Shown here: positions 1 to 8,934 of the stretch, one piece after another | Layout of the letters: each line of letters starts with the position of its first letter | Position numbering within the stretch: the stretch's first letter is position 1 | Assembly: GCA_964470965.1 (NCBI GenBank) | Contig: CAYYIS010000026.1 | Location: 1-64,000 of the forward strand | DNA length: 64,000 nucleotides | Source of the DNA: CAYYIS01 sp964470965 | GTDB taxonomy: Bacteria > JAAXHH01 > JABIQT01 | Direction: 5' to 3' | Translations under genes and position numbers: made by a program | Notes under the pieces: model-generated | What the model was told of the DNA's origin: nothing | Database searches by the model: none | Seen by the model: the letters and a program-made list of their open reading frames with translations, nothing else

Positions 1-434
1 GATGATCCGGTGGCAAGCATAGGGTCGGCGACGATAAAAAGGGTCGTATCTGAGGCAGGTAGATTGATGTAGTATTCCACCGGTTTCTTGGTCTCATGAT
101 CCCGGTAGACCCCCACATGGCCTTCACGGGCACCTGGCAGTAGCACATGCAGCCCTTCGGCCATGCTCAGTCCGGCCCGCAACACTGAAACGATTGCGAT
201 GTTCCATTCATCCACGGTAACGGCATCCATCGCTGAGAGCGGCGTCTCGATACGCTCCGTTAACGTAGGAATATTCCGGGTGGCTTCGTAGCCAGCCAGG
301 GTCGCGATGTCCCTCACATAACGACGAAAGAGGTCGGTTGGCGTATCTTTTTTACGAATCTGACTTAATTTATGAACGACAAGCGGATGGTCATCAAGTA
401 TATATAAATTGGGAAATGCATCGGAGGTACGCAC
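1..434 (-). CDS. upp: Uracil phosphoribosyltransferase, C-terminus outside the window
   Basis: Makes UMP from uracil and PRPP in pyrimidine salvage, in the cytoplasm. I read a minus-strand frame starting at a GTG at 434, with a GGGAG ribosome-binding site about 5 bases upstream, and running off the left edge. About 144 of the usual ~208 residues are present. Family marks are visible: a VSVLRAGLSMAEG stretch, then PGAREGHVGVYRDHET, the VEYYINLP segment, and the PRPP-binding motif VADPMLATGS right at the edge. It diverges from the NfeD gene, with 108 bases between them. UPRTase is recognised with high confidence from these motifs; only the end is missing. Confidence 0.93.
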   Translation of the reverse strand, partial: MRTSDAFPNLYILDDHPLVVHKLSQIRKKDTPTDLFRRYVRDIATLAGYEATRNIPTLTERIETPLSAMDAVTVDEWNIAIVSVLRAGLSMAEGLHVLLPGAREGHVGVYRDHETKKPVEYYINLPASDTTLFIVADPMLATGS

Positions 435-542
435 CGGCGGCTCCCTTCTGAATAAACGGGAATAAAACCTGTTTTTAATTAGACAACATTACGGCATGCC
501 AAAGTACGCCTGCCGGACGTATCACACAAGGAGAATAGTATT

Positions 543-980
543 ATGATCTGGTGGAGCTGGGTTCTTTTCGGACTGGTGCTCTGTTTGGGCGAATTGCTGA
601 CGCCCGGAGGATTTGTAATTCTGTTCTTCGGTGCAAGCGCGATCGGAATAGGAATTCTGGAACTGGTCGGCCTGGTGAACACGCCCTGGTTACAATGGTT
701 TCTGTTCTCGGTCCTGTCAATCCTGGCGCTGTTGGTGCTACGACGCCCGTTGAAAGAACGTTTTCAATCCAAGAAGCCGGATACCCTCTCAGACAACGTA
801 TCGGGTGAAATAGCGGCAGCAATCAAGGACATCGCGGCGGGTTCAATCGGCCAGGTGGAGCTGCGAGGTACAAACTGGCGGGCCGAAAACATTGGTGTAA
901 ACACCATAAGTAAAGGAGAGAGTTGTCGGATTGAAGTAGTAGAAGGTGTGACGTTGAAAGTAACGAATCTCACGATGTAA
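543..980 (+). CDS. NfeD-like membrane protein
   Basis: Short 145-residue protein of the NfeD/YbbK type: three hydrophobic segments in the first ~70 residues (starting MIWWSWVLFGLVLC) followed by a small soluble OB-fold-like domain with the signature VELRGTNWRAEN. Known family members act with SPFH-domain proteins in membrane microdomains; the longer NfeD forms carry a serine protease domain that is absent here. The SPFH partner is the next gene, 173 bases downstream, the usual qmcA-ybbK type pairing. The ATG at 543 follows an AAGGAGAA ribosome-binding site. Role in membrane quality control is inferred from family and neighbour. Confidence 0.88.
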   Translation: MIWWSWVLFGLVLCLGELLTPGGFVILFFGASAIGIGILELVGLVNTPWLQWFLFSVLSILALLVLRRPLKERFQSKKPDTLSDNVSGEIAAAIKDIAAGSIGQVELRGTNWRAENIGVNTISKGESCRIEVVEGVTLKVTNLTM

Positions 981-1153
981 TCGTGTATTACTTCATGTTC
1001 AGAAGTCGTCTCAATCCTGCGAAAGCGGGAGCCTGTCCCAGGCTGGGTACGGTCGTAAAGACGGCCGGTTGTCATAATCATGGAGATCCCGGTGCCTGGA
1101 GCCGAGGCGGCAGCTAATCTTCAATAAGTCCATTATCTGTAAAGGAGATACTC

Positions 1154-2092
1154 ATGGACGGTGGATTAATTACCATGCTGATGCTGGCGTTTGTTGTATT
1201 TCTAATTCTGAAGAAAACGGTTGTTATCGTACCGCAGCAGGAAGCCTTTGTGGTGCAACGTCTGGGCAAATATTCCGGTACGCTCACTGCAGGATTTCAT
1301 ATCCTGGTGCCGTTCCTGGATGTCATCCAGTACCGGCATACACTGAAAGAGCAACCGCATGATATCGCTGAGCAGCTTTGCATAACCCGGGACAATGTGC
1401 AGATAGGCGTCGACGGTGTTCTGTACATGCAGGTACTGGACCCGGAGCGGGCATCCTACGGTATCCATGACTATGTTTTTGCGATCATTCAGCTTGCACA
1501 GACCACCCTACGGAGTGAGGTAGGAAAAATCGATCTTGATAAGACATTAGAAGAGCGGGACAATATCAACATGCGCGTTGTCCGTGAAGTGGATGAAGCG
1601 TCCGACCCCTGGGGCGTAAAAGTACTGCGGTATGAGATTAAGAATATCAACCCGCCCTCCGATGTACTCGAAGCAATGGAAAAACAGATGCGGGCCGAAC
1701 GAGAGAAGCGCGCCGTGATCCTGACATCCGAGGGGGACCGTGATTCCAAAATCAACCAGGCCGAAGGTGAAAAGCAGAAGGTCATCAAACAGTCAGAAGC
1801 CAACAAGCTACAGCAAATCAATGAAGCCGAAGGCGAGGGGCAAGCTATCCTCACCGTAGCAAACGCTACCGCGGAGGGTATCAACGCCATCGCCGCGGCG
1901 GTCCGGGAACCGGGTGGGTCAGAGGCGGTACAGCTTCGGGTGGCCGAACAGTACATCGGTGAGTTCGGCAATCTGGCCAAGAGTGGCAACGCGCTGATTA
2001 TTCCTTCGAATTTGAGCGACGTCAGCTCTATGATCGCAACCGCCATGACCGTTATCAAACAGCAGTCGAACCAGAATGAAGAGAGTAAATAA
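1154..2092 (+). CDS. qmcA: SPFH/stomatin-like membrane scaffold protein (QmcA type)
   Basis: 312 residues, the length typical of QmcA/stomatin-like proteins. One N-terminal transmembrane segment (residues ~3-25) precedes the SPFH domain, with VVPQQEAFVVQRLGKYSGT at its start and PPSDVLEAMEKQMRAEREKRA near its end. A charged coiled-coil region rich in E-K-Q and A-E-G-E repeats follows, then a small hydrophobic C-terminal part. These proteins form oligomeric rings in the inner membrane and modulate proteases and microdomains. A good AAGGAG site lies ahead of the ATG at 1154. The NfeD gene just upstream supports the assignment. A gene of unknown family begins 23 bases after the stop and may be co-transcribed. 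Confidence 0.9.
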   Translation: MDGGLITMLMLAFVVFLILKKTVVIVPQQEAFVVQRLGKYSGTLTAGFHILVPFLDVIQYRHTLKEQPHDIAEQLCITRDNVQIGVDGVLYMQVLDPERASYGIHDYVFAIIQLAQTTLRSEVGKIDLDKTLEERDNINMRVVREVDEASDPWGVKVLRYEIKNINPPSDVLEAMEKQMRAEREKRAVILTSEGDRDSKINQAEGEKQKVIKQSEANKLQQINEAEGEGQAILTVANATAEGINAIAAAVREPGGSEAVQLRVAEQYIGEFGNLAKSGNALIIPSNLSDVSSMIATAMTVIKQQSNQNEESK

Positions 2093-2115
2093 TAACTGAT
2101 AGGAGCAATCGCGGA

Positions 2116-3309
2116 ATGTCATATCGTCCGGCTATCGCGGCCATCTGTACCGTCTACCACAAGTACTCACACTCCCAGCATTTCGCTGACCGGTTCCTCG
2201 AGGGATACGGTTGGGGAGGACGGCACCATCATCCGCCCATGGACCTGATCTCCATGTACGTCGATCAGACGCCGGAAGGCGACTTCAGTCGCGACAGGCA
2301 AGAGCGGTTTCCCCATCTCAACATTTATCCCTCAATCGCCGAGGCACTCACCCTGGGCAGCGACACCCTTGCCGTAGACGGCATTCTGTTAATCGGCGAA
2401 CACGGTGAATATCCGGTTAATGAGAAGGGACAACGACAGTATCCGAGATATGAGATGTTCAAGGAAATCGTCAAGGTGTTCGAAGCGAGTGGCGCGTCGT
2501 GTCCGATCTTTAACGACAAGCATCTTTCTTGGAACGGGGACTGGGCGCAGGAGATGTACGAAGATTCCCGGCGCATCGGATTCGCATTTATGGCCGGATC
2601 TTCCCTGCCGGTTACCTGGAGGACACCATCGATCGAAATGCCGGTAGGCGCTCCGGTTCGGGAAGCGATGTGCGTTTGCTACGGCGGTGTCGACAGCTAC
2701 GATTTCCACGGCCTGGAGACACTGCAGTGCATGGTGGAACGGCGCAGGGGAGGGGAGTCCGGAGTCCGATGGCTTCAGGCGTACCGCGGGGATTCATTCT
2801 GGCAGGCATTCCATGACGGCGTCTGGTCCCGGGAGCTGTTCGAAGCATGTCTGTGCCGCAGCCACACGTTGAAGCCCTCACGGTCCGGATTCAACAATAT
2901 CTTTCCTGGAGTAGATGAAATGAAGCAGATAGTGGAAAGCCCGGTGGCCTATACCTACGAACACAAAGACGGTCTGCGAAGTACGATGATCCTTATGAGC
3001 GGGCTGATAGAAGATTTCAATTTCGCCGCTCATATCGAAGGACAGAACGAACCGCTCTCCACACAGATGTACCTGCCCATGCCGCCAGCGAGAACGACAT
3101 TAGCAAATTTCTTTTCGCCACAGGCGAACAATGTGGAACAGATGTTTCTGACGGGGAAGGCTTCCTACCCGGTGGAACGCACGGTACTGACCACAGGACT
3201 GACGGCCGCGGGCGTGGACAGCCTGCACCAGGACGAAGCCCGTATCGAATCACCGCACCTGGCCATTTCTTACGGCCCGGTGGAGCAGTCGACGTACTGG
3301 CGTAATTGA
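2116..3309 (+). CDS. Uncharacterised protein, first of two tandem paralogues
   Basis: 397 residues; I do not recognise a characterised family. It is clearly paralogous to the next gene (3428-4615): both share an N-terminal Rossmann-like beginning with S-Q/A-HF-DRFL, a YVDQ-PEGD motif near residue 55, the block TLAVDGIL-IGEHGEYP-NEKGQ near residues 90-110, YPRYEMFK, and AGSSLPVTWR near residue 165. The strongly conserved GEHGEYP, acidic and His residues suggest a metal- or ligand-binding pocket, but that is inference. There is no signal peptide or membrane segment, so it should be cytoplasmic. An AGGAG site precedes the ATG. It sits 23 bases after the SPFH gene. Confidence 0.85.
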   Translation: MSYRPAIAAICTVYHKYSHSQHFADRFLEGYGWGGRHHHPPMDLISMYVDQTPEGDFSRDRQERFPHLNIYPSIAEALTLGSDTLAVDGILLIGEHGEYPVNEKGQRQYPRYEMFKEIVKVFEASGASCPIFNDKHLSWNGDWAQEMYEDSRRIGFAFMAGSSLPVTWRTPSIEMPVGAPVREAMCVCYGGVDSYDFHGLETLQCMVERRRGGESGVRWLQAYRGDSFWQAFHDGVWSRELFEACLCRSHTLKPSRSGFNNIFPGVDEMKQIVESPVAYTYEHKDGLRSTMILMSGLIEDFNFAAHIEGQNEPLSTQMYLPMPPARTTLANFFSPQANNVEQMFLTGKASYPVERTVLTTGLTAAGVDSLHQDEARIESPHLAISYGPVEQSTYWRN

Positions 3310-3427
3310 TTTAGAGGCAGGGGCTAAGGTATCATCATCCCTCATCTTCCCGGAGCAGTGGTATAAGGCCGTTCGCATATTGGACAACTTACCCCCATTT
3401 TACTAATCCATCTGGAGCTCACAAGAC

Positions 3428-4615
3428 ATGTCAGTACCGCCAAAGAAACTAGCTGTTGTGGCTACCATCTACCGTTACCTTTCCCACGCCCAACACTTTG
3501 TGGACCGATTTCTGGTCGGCTACCCGCACCGGGGTCGGTGGCATCGCCCCAACATGGAAGTAGCCTCGCTCTACGTGGACCAGAAACCTGAAGGCGATCA
3601 GAGTATCGACCGTGCACGGGAGTTCGGCTTCCAAGTGTATCCAACCATCGGTGAGGCACTGTGCTGCGGCGGCGACACCCTTGCGGTTGACGGCATCCTG
3701 ATCATCGGCGAACACGGTGAATATCCGGACAACGAGAAGGGGCAGAAGCTTTATCCCCGCTATGAGATGTTCAAAGCCTGCGTTGAGGTGTTTGACCGGG
3801 ACGGCCGCTCGGTGCCCATCTACAACGACAAGAATCTGTCTCACAGCTTCGACAAGGGCAAAGAGATGGTGGAAGATTCCAAACGTCTGGACTTCCCGAT
3901 GCTTGCCGGTTCTTCCCTCCCGGTAACCTGGCGGTTACCGGACCTGGAGTTGCCGTACGATTGTGAAATAGAAGAAGCGCTAATGGTCGGTGTCGGCAGC
4001 TCGGACGCCATGGACTACCATGCGCTCGAAGCCATGCAATGCATGATCGAACGCCGCAAGGGCGGGGAAACCGGTGTGCAGGCGGTACAGCTCATAGAAG
4101 GAGACGCAGTCTGGGAGGCCGGTGAACAGGGAAAGTATTCAAAAAAACTGCTGGAGTCCGCCCTGTCACGCAGTGATTCTCCAAAGGGCTATACCCTCGA
4201 TGATGGCCGGACCCAGGATCTGCTCGGTACAGGTCAGCTTCCCCGGCTTGTCGAACATCCCGCCGCATATTTCATTGAGCATACGGATGGTCTCCCATCC
4301 ACTTTGCTCATGCTCAACGGCGCGGTAGGGGACTATACGTTCGCCGCCCACCTCAAAGACAACCCGAATCCGCAATCCACCCAGTTTCTCCTGACGCCTA
4401 CGCCACCGGTAACCTATTCTGCGTGCCTGGTAGCTAAGATCGAAGAAATGATCGAAACGGGCCGATCCCCGATCCCGATTGAACGCACACTCACGGTTTG
4501 CGGTACGCTGGACCACTGCCTGACATCGAAGGAACTGGGAAACCAGCGCATCGAGACCCCGGACCATCGGATCTCGTATAAGGCCCCGATGACATCACAG
4601 CACGCGACACTATAG
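3428..4615 (+). CDS. Uncharacterised protein, second tandem paralogue
   Basis: 395 residues, same family as the preceding gene. By eye the two align along nearly their full length, with roughly half the positions identical in the first 200 residues: AQHFVDRFLVGYPHRGRWH, LYVDQKPEGD, GILIIGEHGEYPDNEKGQ, LYPRYEMF and LAGSSLPVTWRLPDLELP. The C-terminal third differs more. The 118-base spacer and this divergence suggest an old duplication with specialised copies rather than a recent repeat. The N-terminal (V-V-A-T-I-Y) strand resembles the first strand of Gfo/Idh/MocA proteins but the glycine-rich dinucleotide loop is not obvious. Function unknown; likely soluble. Confidence 0.85.
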   Translation: MSVPPKKLAVVATIYRYLSHAQHFVDRFLVGYPHRGRWHRPNMEVASLYVDQKPEGDQSIDRAREFGFQVYPTIGEALCCGGDTLAVDGILIIGEHGEYPDNEKGQKLYPRYEMFKACVEVFDRDGRSVPIYNDKNLSHSFDKGKEMVEDSKRLDFPMLAGSSLPVTWRLPDLELPYDCEIEEALMVGVGSSDAMDYHALEAMQCMIERRKGGETGVQAVQLIEGDAVWEAGEQGKYSKKLLESALSRSDSPKGYTLDDGRTQDLLGTGQLPRLVEHPAAYFIEHTDGLPSTLLMLNGAVGDYTFAAHLKDNPNPQSTQFLLTPTPPVTYSACLVAKIEEMIETGRSPIPIERTLTVCGTLDHCLTSKELGNQRIETPDHRISYKAPMTSQHATL

Positions 4616-4800
4616 TTTCAAAAATCAACTTTACTGAGTTCTGAAAAGGGCGAGTTTTGTTGGACTGAAAATCTCATTTCTCCGTAAGAGATCGGCCTGC
4701 TTCGGAAGGCGAAGAGTGTCCTTCGAGTGTCTCCCCTACCGATTTAAATCAAATTGTTTTTCACCGCTGACCAATCGGTTTTATGACATCGGCACCTTGC

Positions 4801-4826
4801 GGCGGGGGTGCGACAACACGCCCGCC
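4801..4826 (+). promoter_or_regulatory. GC-rich hairpin upstream of the cupin gene
   Basis: An inverted repeat with 10-base arms (4801-4810 and 4817-4826, one mismatched position) and a CGACAA loop. It lies 60 bases before the cupin start. No T-run follows, so it is a poor intrinsic terminator and could be an operator or an mRNA structure. A TTGACA hexamer at 4843-4848 followed by AATAAT at 4864-4869 (15-base spacing) is a possible weak promoter just downstream. Confidence 0.35.
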
Positions 4827-4885
4827 CCGCGGATATGGACGATTGACAATATCACTATTACACAATAATCCTAATGGAGGTACAT

Positions 4886-5266
4886 ATGAACAACGAAAAC
4901 ATTGTTCGTAATGGATTTGGTTTGCCTGAAGAATATCACGGGCATCCCGGAGGCATATCCCGGGTAGTCATTGGACCGGGAGCGATGGATCCCGATCGGC
5001 CCGACGCCATCAACTCGGAGCGGCTGGTGATCCACACGAACGAATACGAAGTAGGCGGCAATGCCGGGCACCCCCATGCCCACAGCGAGCAGGAACAGGC
5101 GTTCTACATCCTCGAAGGGAAAATGGAGGTCACAGTGGGGGACGATACCTATATTGCCGCATCCGGCGACACCGTATTTCTTCCACGCAACGTCATGCAC
5201 GGCCACAGGAACGTGGGCGACGTGCCGCTGAAGTTCGTCTTTATCAGTGCAATGCTTGATCATTGA
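4886..5266 (+). CDS. Single-domain cupin protein
   Basis: 126 residues from the ATG at 4886, chosen over the in-frame ATG at 4874 because GGAGG (4876-4880) sits 5 bases before it. The cupin motif 1 is visible as GHPHAHSEQEQAFYILEGKMEV (His, His, Gln and Glu positions for a metal site) and motif 2 as LPRNVMHGHRN. Such small cupins bind a metal and may be isomerases, dioxygenases or regulators of small acids; nothing here decides which. The next gene, 80 bases downstream, is a YjiH-type membrane protein, so the cupin may act on an imported substrate. Confidence 0.85.
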   Translation: MNNENIVRNGFGLPEEYHGHPGGISRVVIGPGAMDPDRPDAINSERLVIHTNEYEVGGNAGHPHAHSEQEQAFYILEGKMEVTVGDDTYIAASGDTVFLPRNVMHGHRNVGDVPLKFVFISAMLDH

Positions 5267-5346
5267 CGGGTTATCCCAAAATATAGCACCGGACCGCCGA
5301 CCGATCCGTTAATTCACCAATCTGCCGGCCCATCAACAAGTGTCTC

Positions 5347-6711
5347 ATGAATTATACACACCAAGTTTCGATAAAACCAGAACGCAACGATTACCTCCGA
5401 TTTATCATCCCGTCCCTGATCGGCGCATTCCTGTTTCTCTTTCCTGTGTCCGACGGTGGGTCTACCACCATACCGATCGGAATCCTGGCGGATCGTCTGC
5501 GTGCTACCGCCAGCAGTTATTTGGCGCATGGGACGACGGCTGTTTTTGTATCCGCCGCTCTCCTTACCGCGTTCTTTACCTTCGGCCCTGGGTGGCTTAA
5601 GGAGCGGCTGGCGGGAGTACACACCCTATTTGCCACCACACCAACCTGGTTTATTCTGCGGTTCCTGGGGGGTATTTTCGCCCTCATGACATTTCTCGGT
5701 ATCGGCCCCGACTGGGTGATCGGGGCCGATACCGGGCGAACGGCCTACATCGACCTCGCCGGCATCATCTTCTGCATCCTCGGTCCGGCCTGCCTTCTTA
5801 TGCCGTTTCTGACGGATTTCGGTTTTCTCGAGTTTTCGGGTACCTTAATGCGCCGATTCTTCCAGGGCACATTCAACCTCCCGGGACGGGCGGCTATCGA
5901 TACGCTGGCCTCGTGGGTGGGGGCTTCCAGTGTGGCGGTACTGATGACCGTCCGACAGTATGAATCGGGTTTCTACTCGGCACGGGAGGCCAGCGTCATC
6001 ACCACCAATTTCTCCGTAGTCTCCATCCCGTTCGTAGTCCTGACGGCACGGGTGGCCGGCATTCCGGAACTATTTGTGCACCTGTACGCCGCCATGGTGG
6101 GTATCGGCATCATCTGCGCGGTCGTCACACCCCGCATTCCTCCTCTGTCCCGGCTACCTGACACCTACCACGAGCCGGTGGGGCGTCAGATTCATGAAGC
6201 AGTTGAAGAAAACGTATCCAGTTTCCGATGGGCGCTGGACCAGGGCCTCTACCGGGCACGGAACGCTCCCGCCCCCCGGCGTTTGATTGGTGGCGGCCTG
6301 AAAGCGGTGGCCGATCTCTTTTTCACGATGATGCCGGCAGCCATGACGATTGAGTTCCTCTGCCTGGTCGTTTACCACCACACGCCCTTCTTTCAGTACC
6401 TCACCGCGCCTCTGATTCCGATCCTTGAAATCTTGGGCGTTCCCCAGGCCGGGGCTGCCGCTCCCGGTATAGTCATCGGCCTCCTCGATCAGTTCGTCCC
6501 GGCGCTCATCGCTGCGGGTATCGACGACAGGATCACAAGCTTCGTACTGGCCGGTCTGTCCGTCACACAACTCATCTTCTTCGCCGAAACAGCTGTTCTG
6601 ATACTCCGATCAGCTATCCCCCTGAACGCACTTCAGCTCATCACCATCTTCGGCCTCCGTACCGTGATCGCCCTACCGATTCTGGCACTGACGGCCCATT
6701 TTGTGCTATGA
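5347..6711 (+). CDS. YjiH-family membrane protein with nucleoside-recognition (Gate) domain
   Basis: 454 residues and about ten hydrophobic segments, so an inner-membrane protein. The start LRFIIPSLIGAFLFLFPV followed by TTIPIGILADRLR matches the YjiH/Gate-domain arrangement, as do the second half segments AGAAAPGIVIGLLDQFVPAL and LAGLSVTQLIFFAETAV. Members are thought to be solute or nucleoside transporters but the substrate is unproven. The ribosome-binding site in front of the ATG at 5347 is weak. A small cupin gene lies upstream in the same direction. I am sure of the family, not of the substrate. Confidence 0.8.
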   Translation: MNYTHQVSIKPERNDYLRFIIPSLIGAFLFLFPVSDGGSTTIPIGILADRLRATASSYLAHGTTAVFVSAALLTAFFTFGPGWLKERLAGVHTLFATTPTWFILRFLGGIFALMTFLGIGPDWVIGADTGRTAYIDLAGIIFCILGPACLLMPFLTDFGFLEFSGTLMRRFFQGTFNLPGRAAIDTLASWVGASSVAVLMTVRQYESGFYSAREASVITTNFSVVSIPFVVLTARVAGIPELFVHLYAAMVGIGIICAVVTPRIPPLSRLPDTYHEPVGRQIHEAVEENVSSFRWALDQGLYRARNAPAPRRLIGGGLKAVADLFFTMMPAAMTIEFLCLVVYHHTPFFQYLTAPLIPILEILGVPQAGAAAPGIVIGLLDQFVPALIAAGIDDRITSFVLAGLSVTQLIFFAETAVLILRSAIPLNALQLITIFGLRTVIALPILALTAHFVL

Positions 6712-7010
6712 ATCCTGTCCTGCAGATTCCATAAATTTTGTATTGTATCCTAATTGATGTCTGTTTTCGGAAACAACCATTTTAAAATCATTGAACCGGT
6801 GGTGCGGCTAGCCCAAGGCCCCACCGACGATTTACCACCACCCAGTACCGCCATCGGACACTCGCGCTCCATTTCGTGGGAACCATGGTACAACGCGCAG
6901 AGTTCCACCTCCTGATTACGACAGAATAACCGTCTTGCTATTTTTTAAGCGACCCAATACATATACAAATACGCCACACTACACCTGACAAAATAGCGGA
7001 GGAGTATACC

Positions 7011-7472
7011 ATGCGATTCCAGTTCGCCGTATCGATATCTATTCTCATTTTCACGGGCCTGACCATGGCAAGTCAGACCGGGGAGGAAGATGAAGTCACC
7101 GTCGTGATGGATGCCCATCTGGGTGCCATAAACAACGGGAAGTCCGCTGCGATTGCGCGGCATCATCTGCCGGGCCACAGTGAATTTGGTGCAACGGGCG
7201 CCAAACTTGGTATATCCGGTCCATTCGAGGAGCAATTCGCCAGGAACGAAGCCATATTCAAAAGCGGAGCCGCTTTCGACTGGCATAATAAAGATCTCAG
7301 GGTACAGATTTTTGACACCACCGCGATCGTCACCGGTTATGTAGTCGGCACCTCCACGAGTCCTGAAGGCACCCCCACCACCGTCAATAACCGACGCACC
7401 ACCGTACTGATCAAGACGAACGGCCAGTGGAAGGAGATCCACGTTCACAACTCGGTGCTTCTGGAAGAATAA
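7011..7472 (+). CDS. Exported NTF2/SnoaL-like (DUF4440-type) protein
   Basis: 153 residues with an N-terminal signal peptide (hydrophobic residues ~4-20, ending in ...TMAS). The mature part has the cone-shaped NTF2-like pattern: an early helix with VMDAHLGAINNGKSAAI, a middle segment, and paired strands ending with RRTTVLIKTNGQWKEIHVHNS, typical of DUF4440/SnoaL-3 proteins. These are small binding or enzymatic domains of very varied use, so no specific reaction can be named. A strong GGAGGAG site precedes the ATG at 7011. It is monocistronic, facing the malic enzyme gene tail to tail. Confidence 0.78.
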   Translation: MRFQFAVSISILIFTGLTMASQTGEEDEVTVVMDAHLGAINNGKSAAIARHHLPGHSEFGATGAKLGISGPFEEQFARNEAIFKSGAAFDWHNKDLRVQIFDTTAIVTGYVVGTSTSPEGTPTTVNNRRTTVLIKTNGQWKEIHVHNSVLLEE

Positions 7473-7590
7473 ACTTCTGGCAGGATCACCGACAACATCA
7501 CCGTCAGCCCGATAATCAGACATACCGTCATTAAAGCCGACACACCAGAGAGACATCCGGATAATTGGTCGATAATGGCGGATTGACGGA

Positions 7591-8910
7591 TCAGGTTTCG
7601 AAAAGCGATGTTACCGCCTTTACTACACCGTTATGCACATCAGGGTGGAAGACGCTTGGTACGATCTCGTCCCGGTCCGCATGGGCGGAGATGGCGGCGG
7701 CGGCAGCGATCTTCATGGCGGAGGTTATCTCCTGGCTCTCCATGGCCAGGGCGGCTTTGAACAAACCCGGGAACGCCAGGGCATTGTTGACGCTCTTGCC
7801 GTCAGCCGCAAATGCGGCACCAGCGGCCAGAGCTTCCTCAGGCGAGATCTCGGGGACCGGATTGGACAGTGCGAAGATGATCTGACCTTGCCGGACCATC
7901 TTCGGCTTGATGAGTCCCACTACACCGGTTGTGGAGATCACTACGTCCCCGGTTGCCATGGCATCTTCCAGTGTGACATTGGTACCGCCGTGTCCTTCGA
8001 ACCGCCGCTGCGATTCCGGACTCGGATCCACGCCCACCACCCGGAAACCGTAGTCCATCAGCAGGCGTGCTATCCCCAGGCCCGCAGCACCGAGGCCGAT
8101 CTGTGCACATACCAGGGAATCGTCACCATCACGACCGGTCTCCCTCAGGGCACTCATTACCGCCGCAAGCGTAACTGTGGCAGTGCCGTGTTGATCATCG
8201 TGCATCACCGGCTTTGACAGACGGCGGTTTAGTTCGTCCTCGATATGATAACAATCTGGTATCCTTATGTCTTCCAGATGGATACCGCCAAATGTGGGCG
8301 CGATGGTCTCTACTGTTTTTACAAAATCCTCCGGATCTTTCGTATCCACCAGGATCGGCGTTGCGCTCAACCCTACAAACCGGTCGTACAGTACCGCCTT
8401 ACCTTCCATCACCGGCATACTGGCCAGCGGCCCGATATCACCGAGACCCAGTACCCTGGTCCCGTTGGTAAAGATGCCCACGCTGTTCCCCGCGCTCGTG
8501 TACCGCCTGGCCAGACCGGGATCTTCTTCGATGGCGCGGCACACACGCGCGACGCCGGGGGTATAGATATAGCGCAGATCGTCCAGCCGTTCCAGTTCAT
8601 GCGTCCTCCCGGACCGGATCTTACCACCTTCATGACGTTCAAACACCAGATCCTTGACTTCCAGGATCTCGGCCTCCGTGTTGTCACGGATCGTGTTCTC
8701 GATCTGCTGAAGATGATGCGGGTTGTGCACCGATACGGTAATCTCCCGAATGGAACTGTCACGTCCGATGAACTGCGTTACGATATCACTTATCAGTGCG
8801 CCTTCCGCCCCAATGGTAGAAAGCAACTGCCCTAATGATCCGGCACGATGCGGGTTTTTGATCAACAGAACCACATCTTCTTCAGGGACAGGAGAGTGGG
8901 GATTGGTCAT
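7591..8910 (-). CDS. Malic enzyme with N-terminal ACT domain
   Basis: Oxidative decarboxylation of malate to pyruvate, cytoplasmic. 439 residues: an ACT domain (residues ~10-80, beginning VVLLIKNPHRAGSLGQLLST) precedes the malic-enzyme core. Core marks: RYIYTPGVARVCRAI with the catalytic Tyr, EGKAVLYDRFVGL with the catalytic Lys region, EDIRIPDCYHIEDEL with metal ligands, the MHDDQHGTATVT block, and a Rossmann GLGAAGLGIARLL for the dinucleotide. The ACT domain implies allosteric control by a small molecule, perhaps an amino acid. AAAGGA precedes the ATG. It lies 24 bases downstream of the sulfatase gene and is probably co-transcribed with it. Confidence 0.93.
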   Translation of the reverse strand: MTNPHSPVPEEDVVLLIKNPHRAGSLGQLLSTIGAEGALISDIVTQFIGRDSSIREITVSVHNPHHLQQIENTIRDNTEAEILEVKDLVFERHEGGKIRSGRTHELERLDDLRYIYTPGVARVCRAIEEDPGLARRYTSAGNSVGIFTNGTRVLGLGDIGPLASMPVMEGKAVLYDRFVGLSATPILVDTKDPEDFVKTVETIAPTFGGIHLEDIRIPDCYHIEDELNRRLSKPVMHDDQHGTATVTLAAVMSALRETGRDGDDSLVCAQIGLGAAGLGIARLLMDYGFRVVGVDPSPESQRRFEGHGGTNVTLEDAMATGDVVISTTGVVGLIKPKMVRQGQIIFALSNPVPEISPEEALAAGAAFAADGKSVNNALAFPGLFKAALAMESQEITSAMKIAAAAAISAHADRDEIVPSVFHPDVHNGVVKAVTSLFET

Positions 8911-8934
8911 ATTTAAATCCTTTATCCAATAAAT

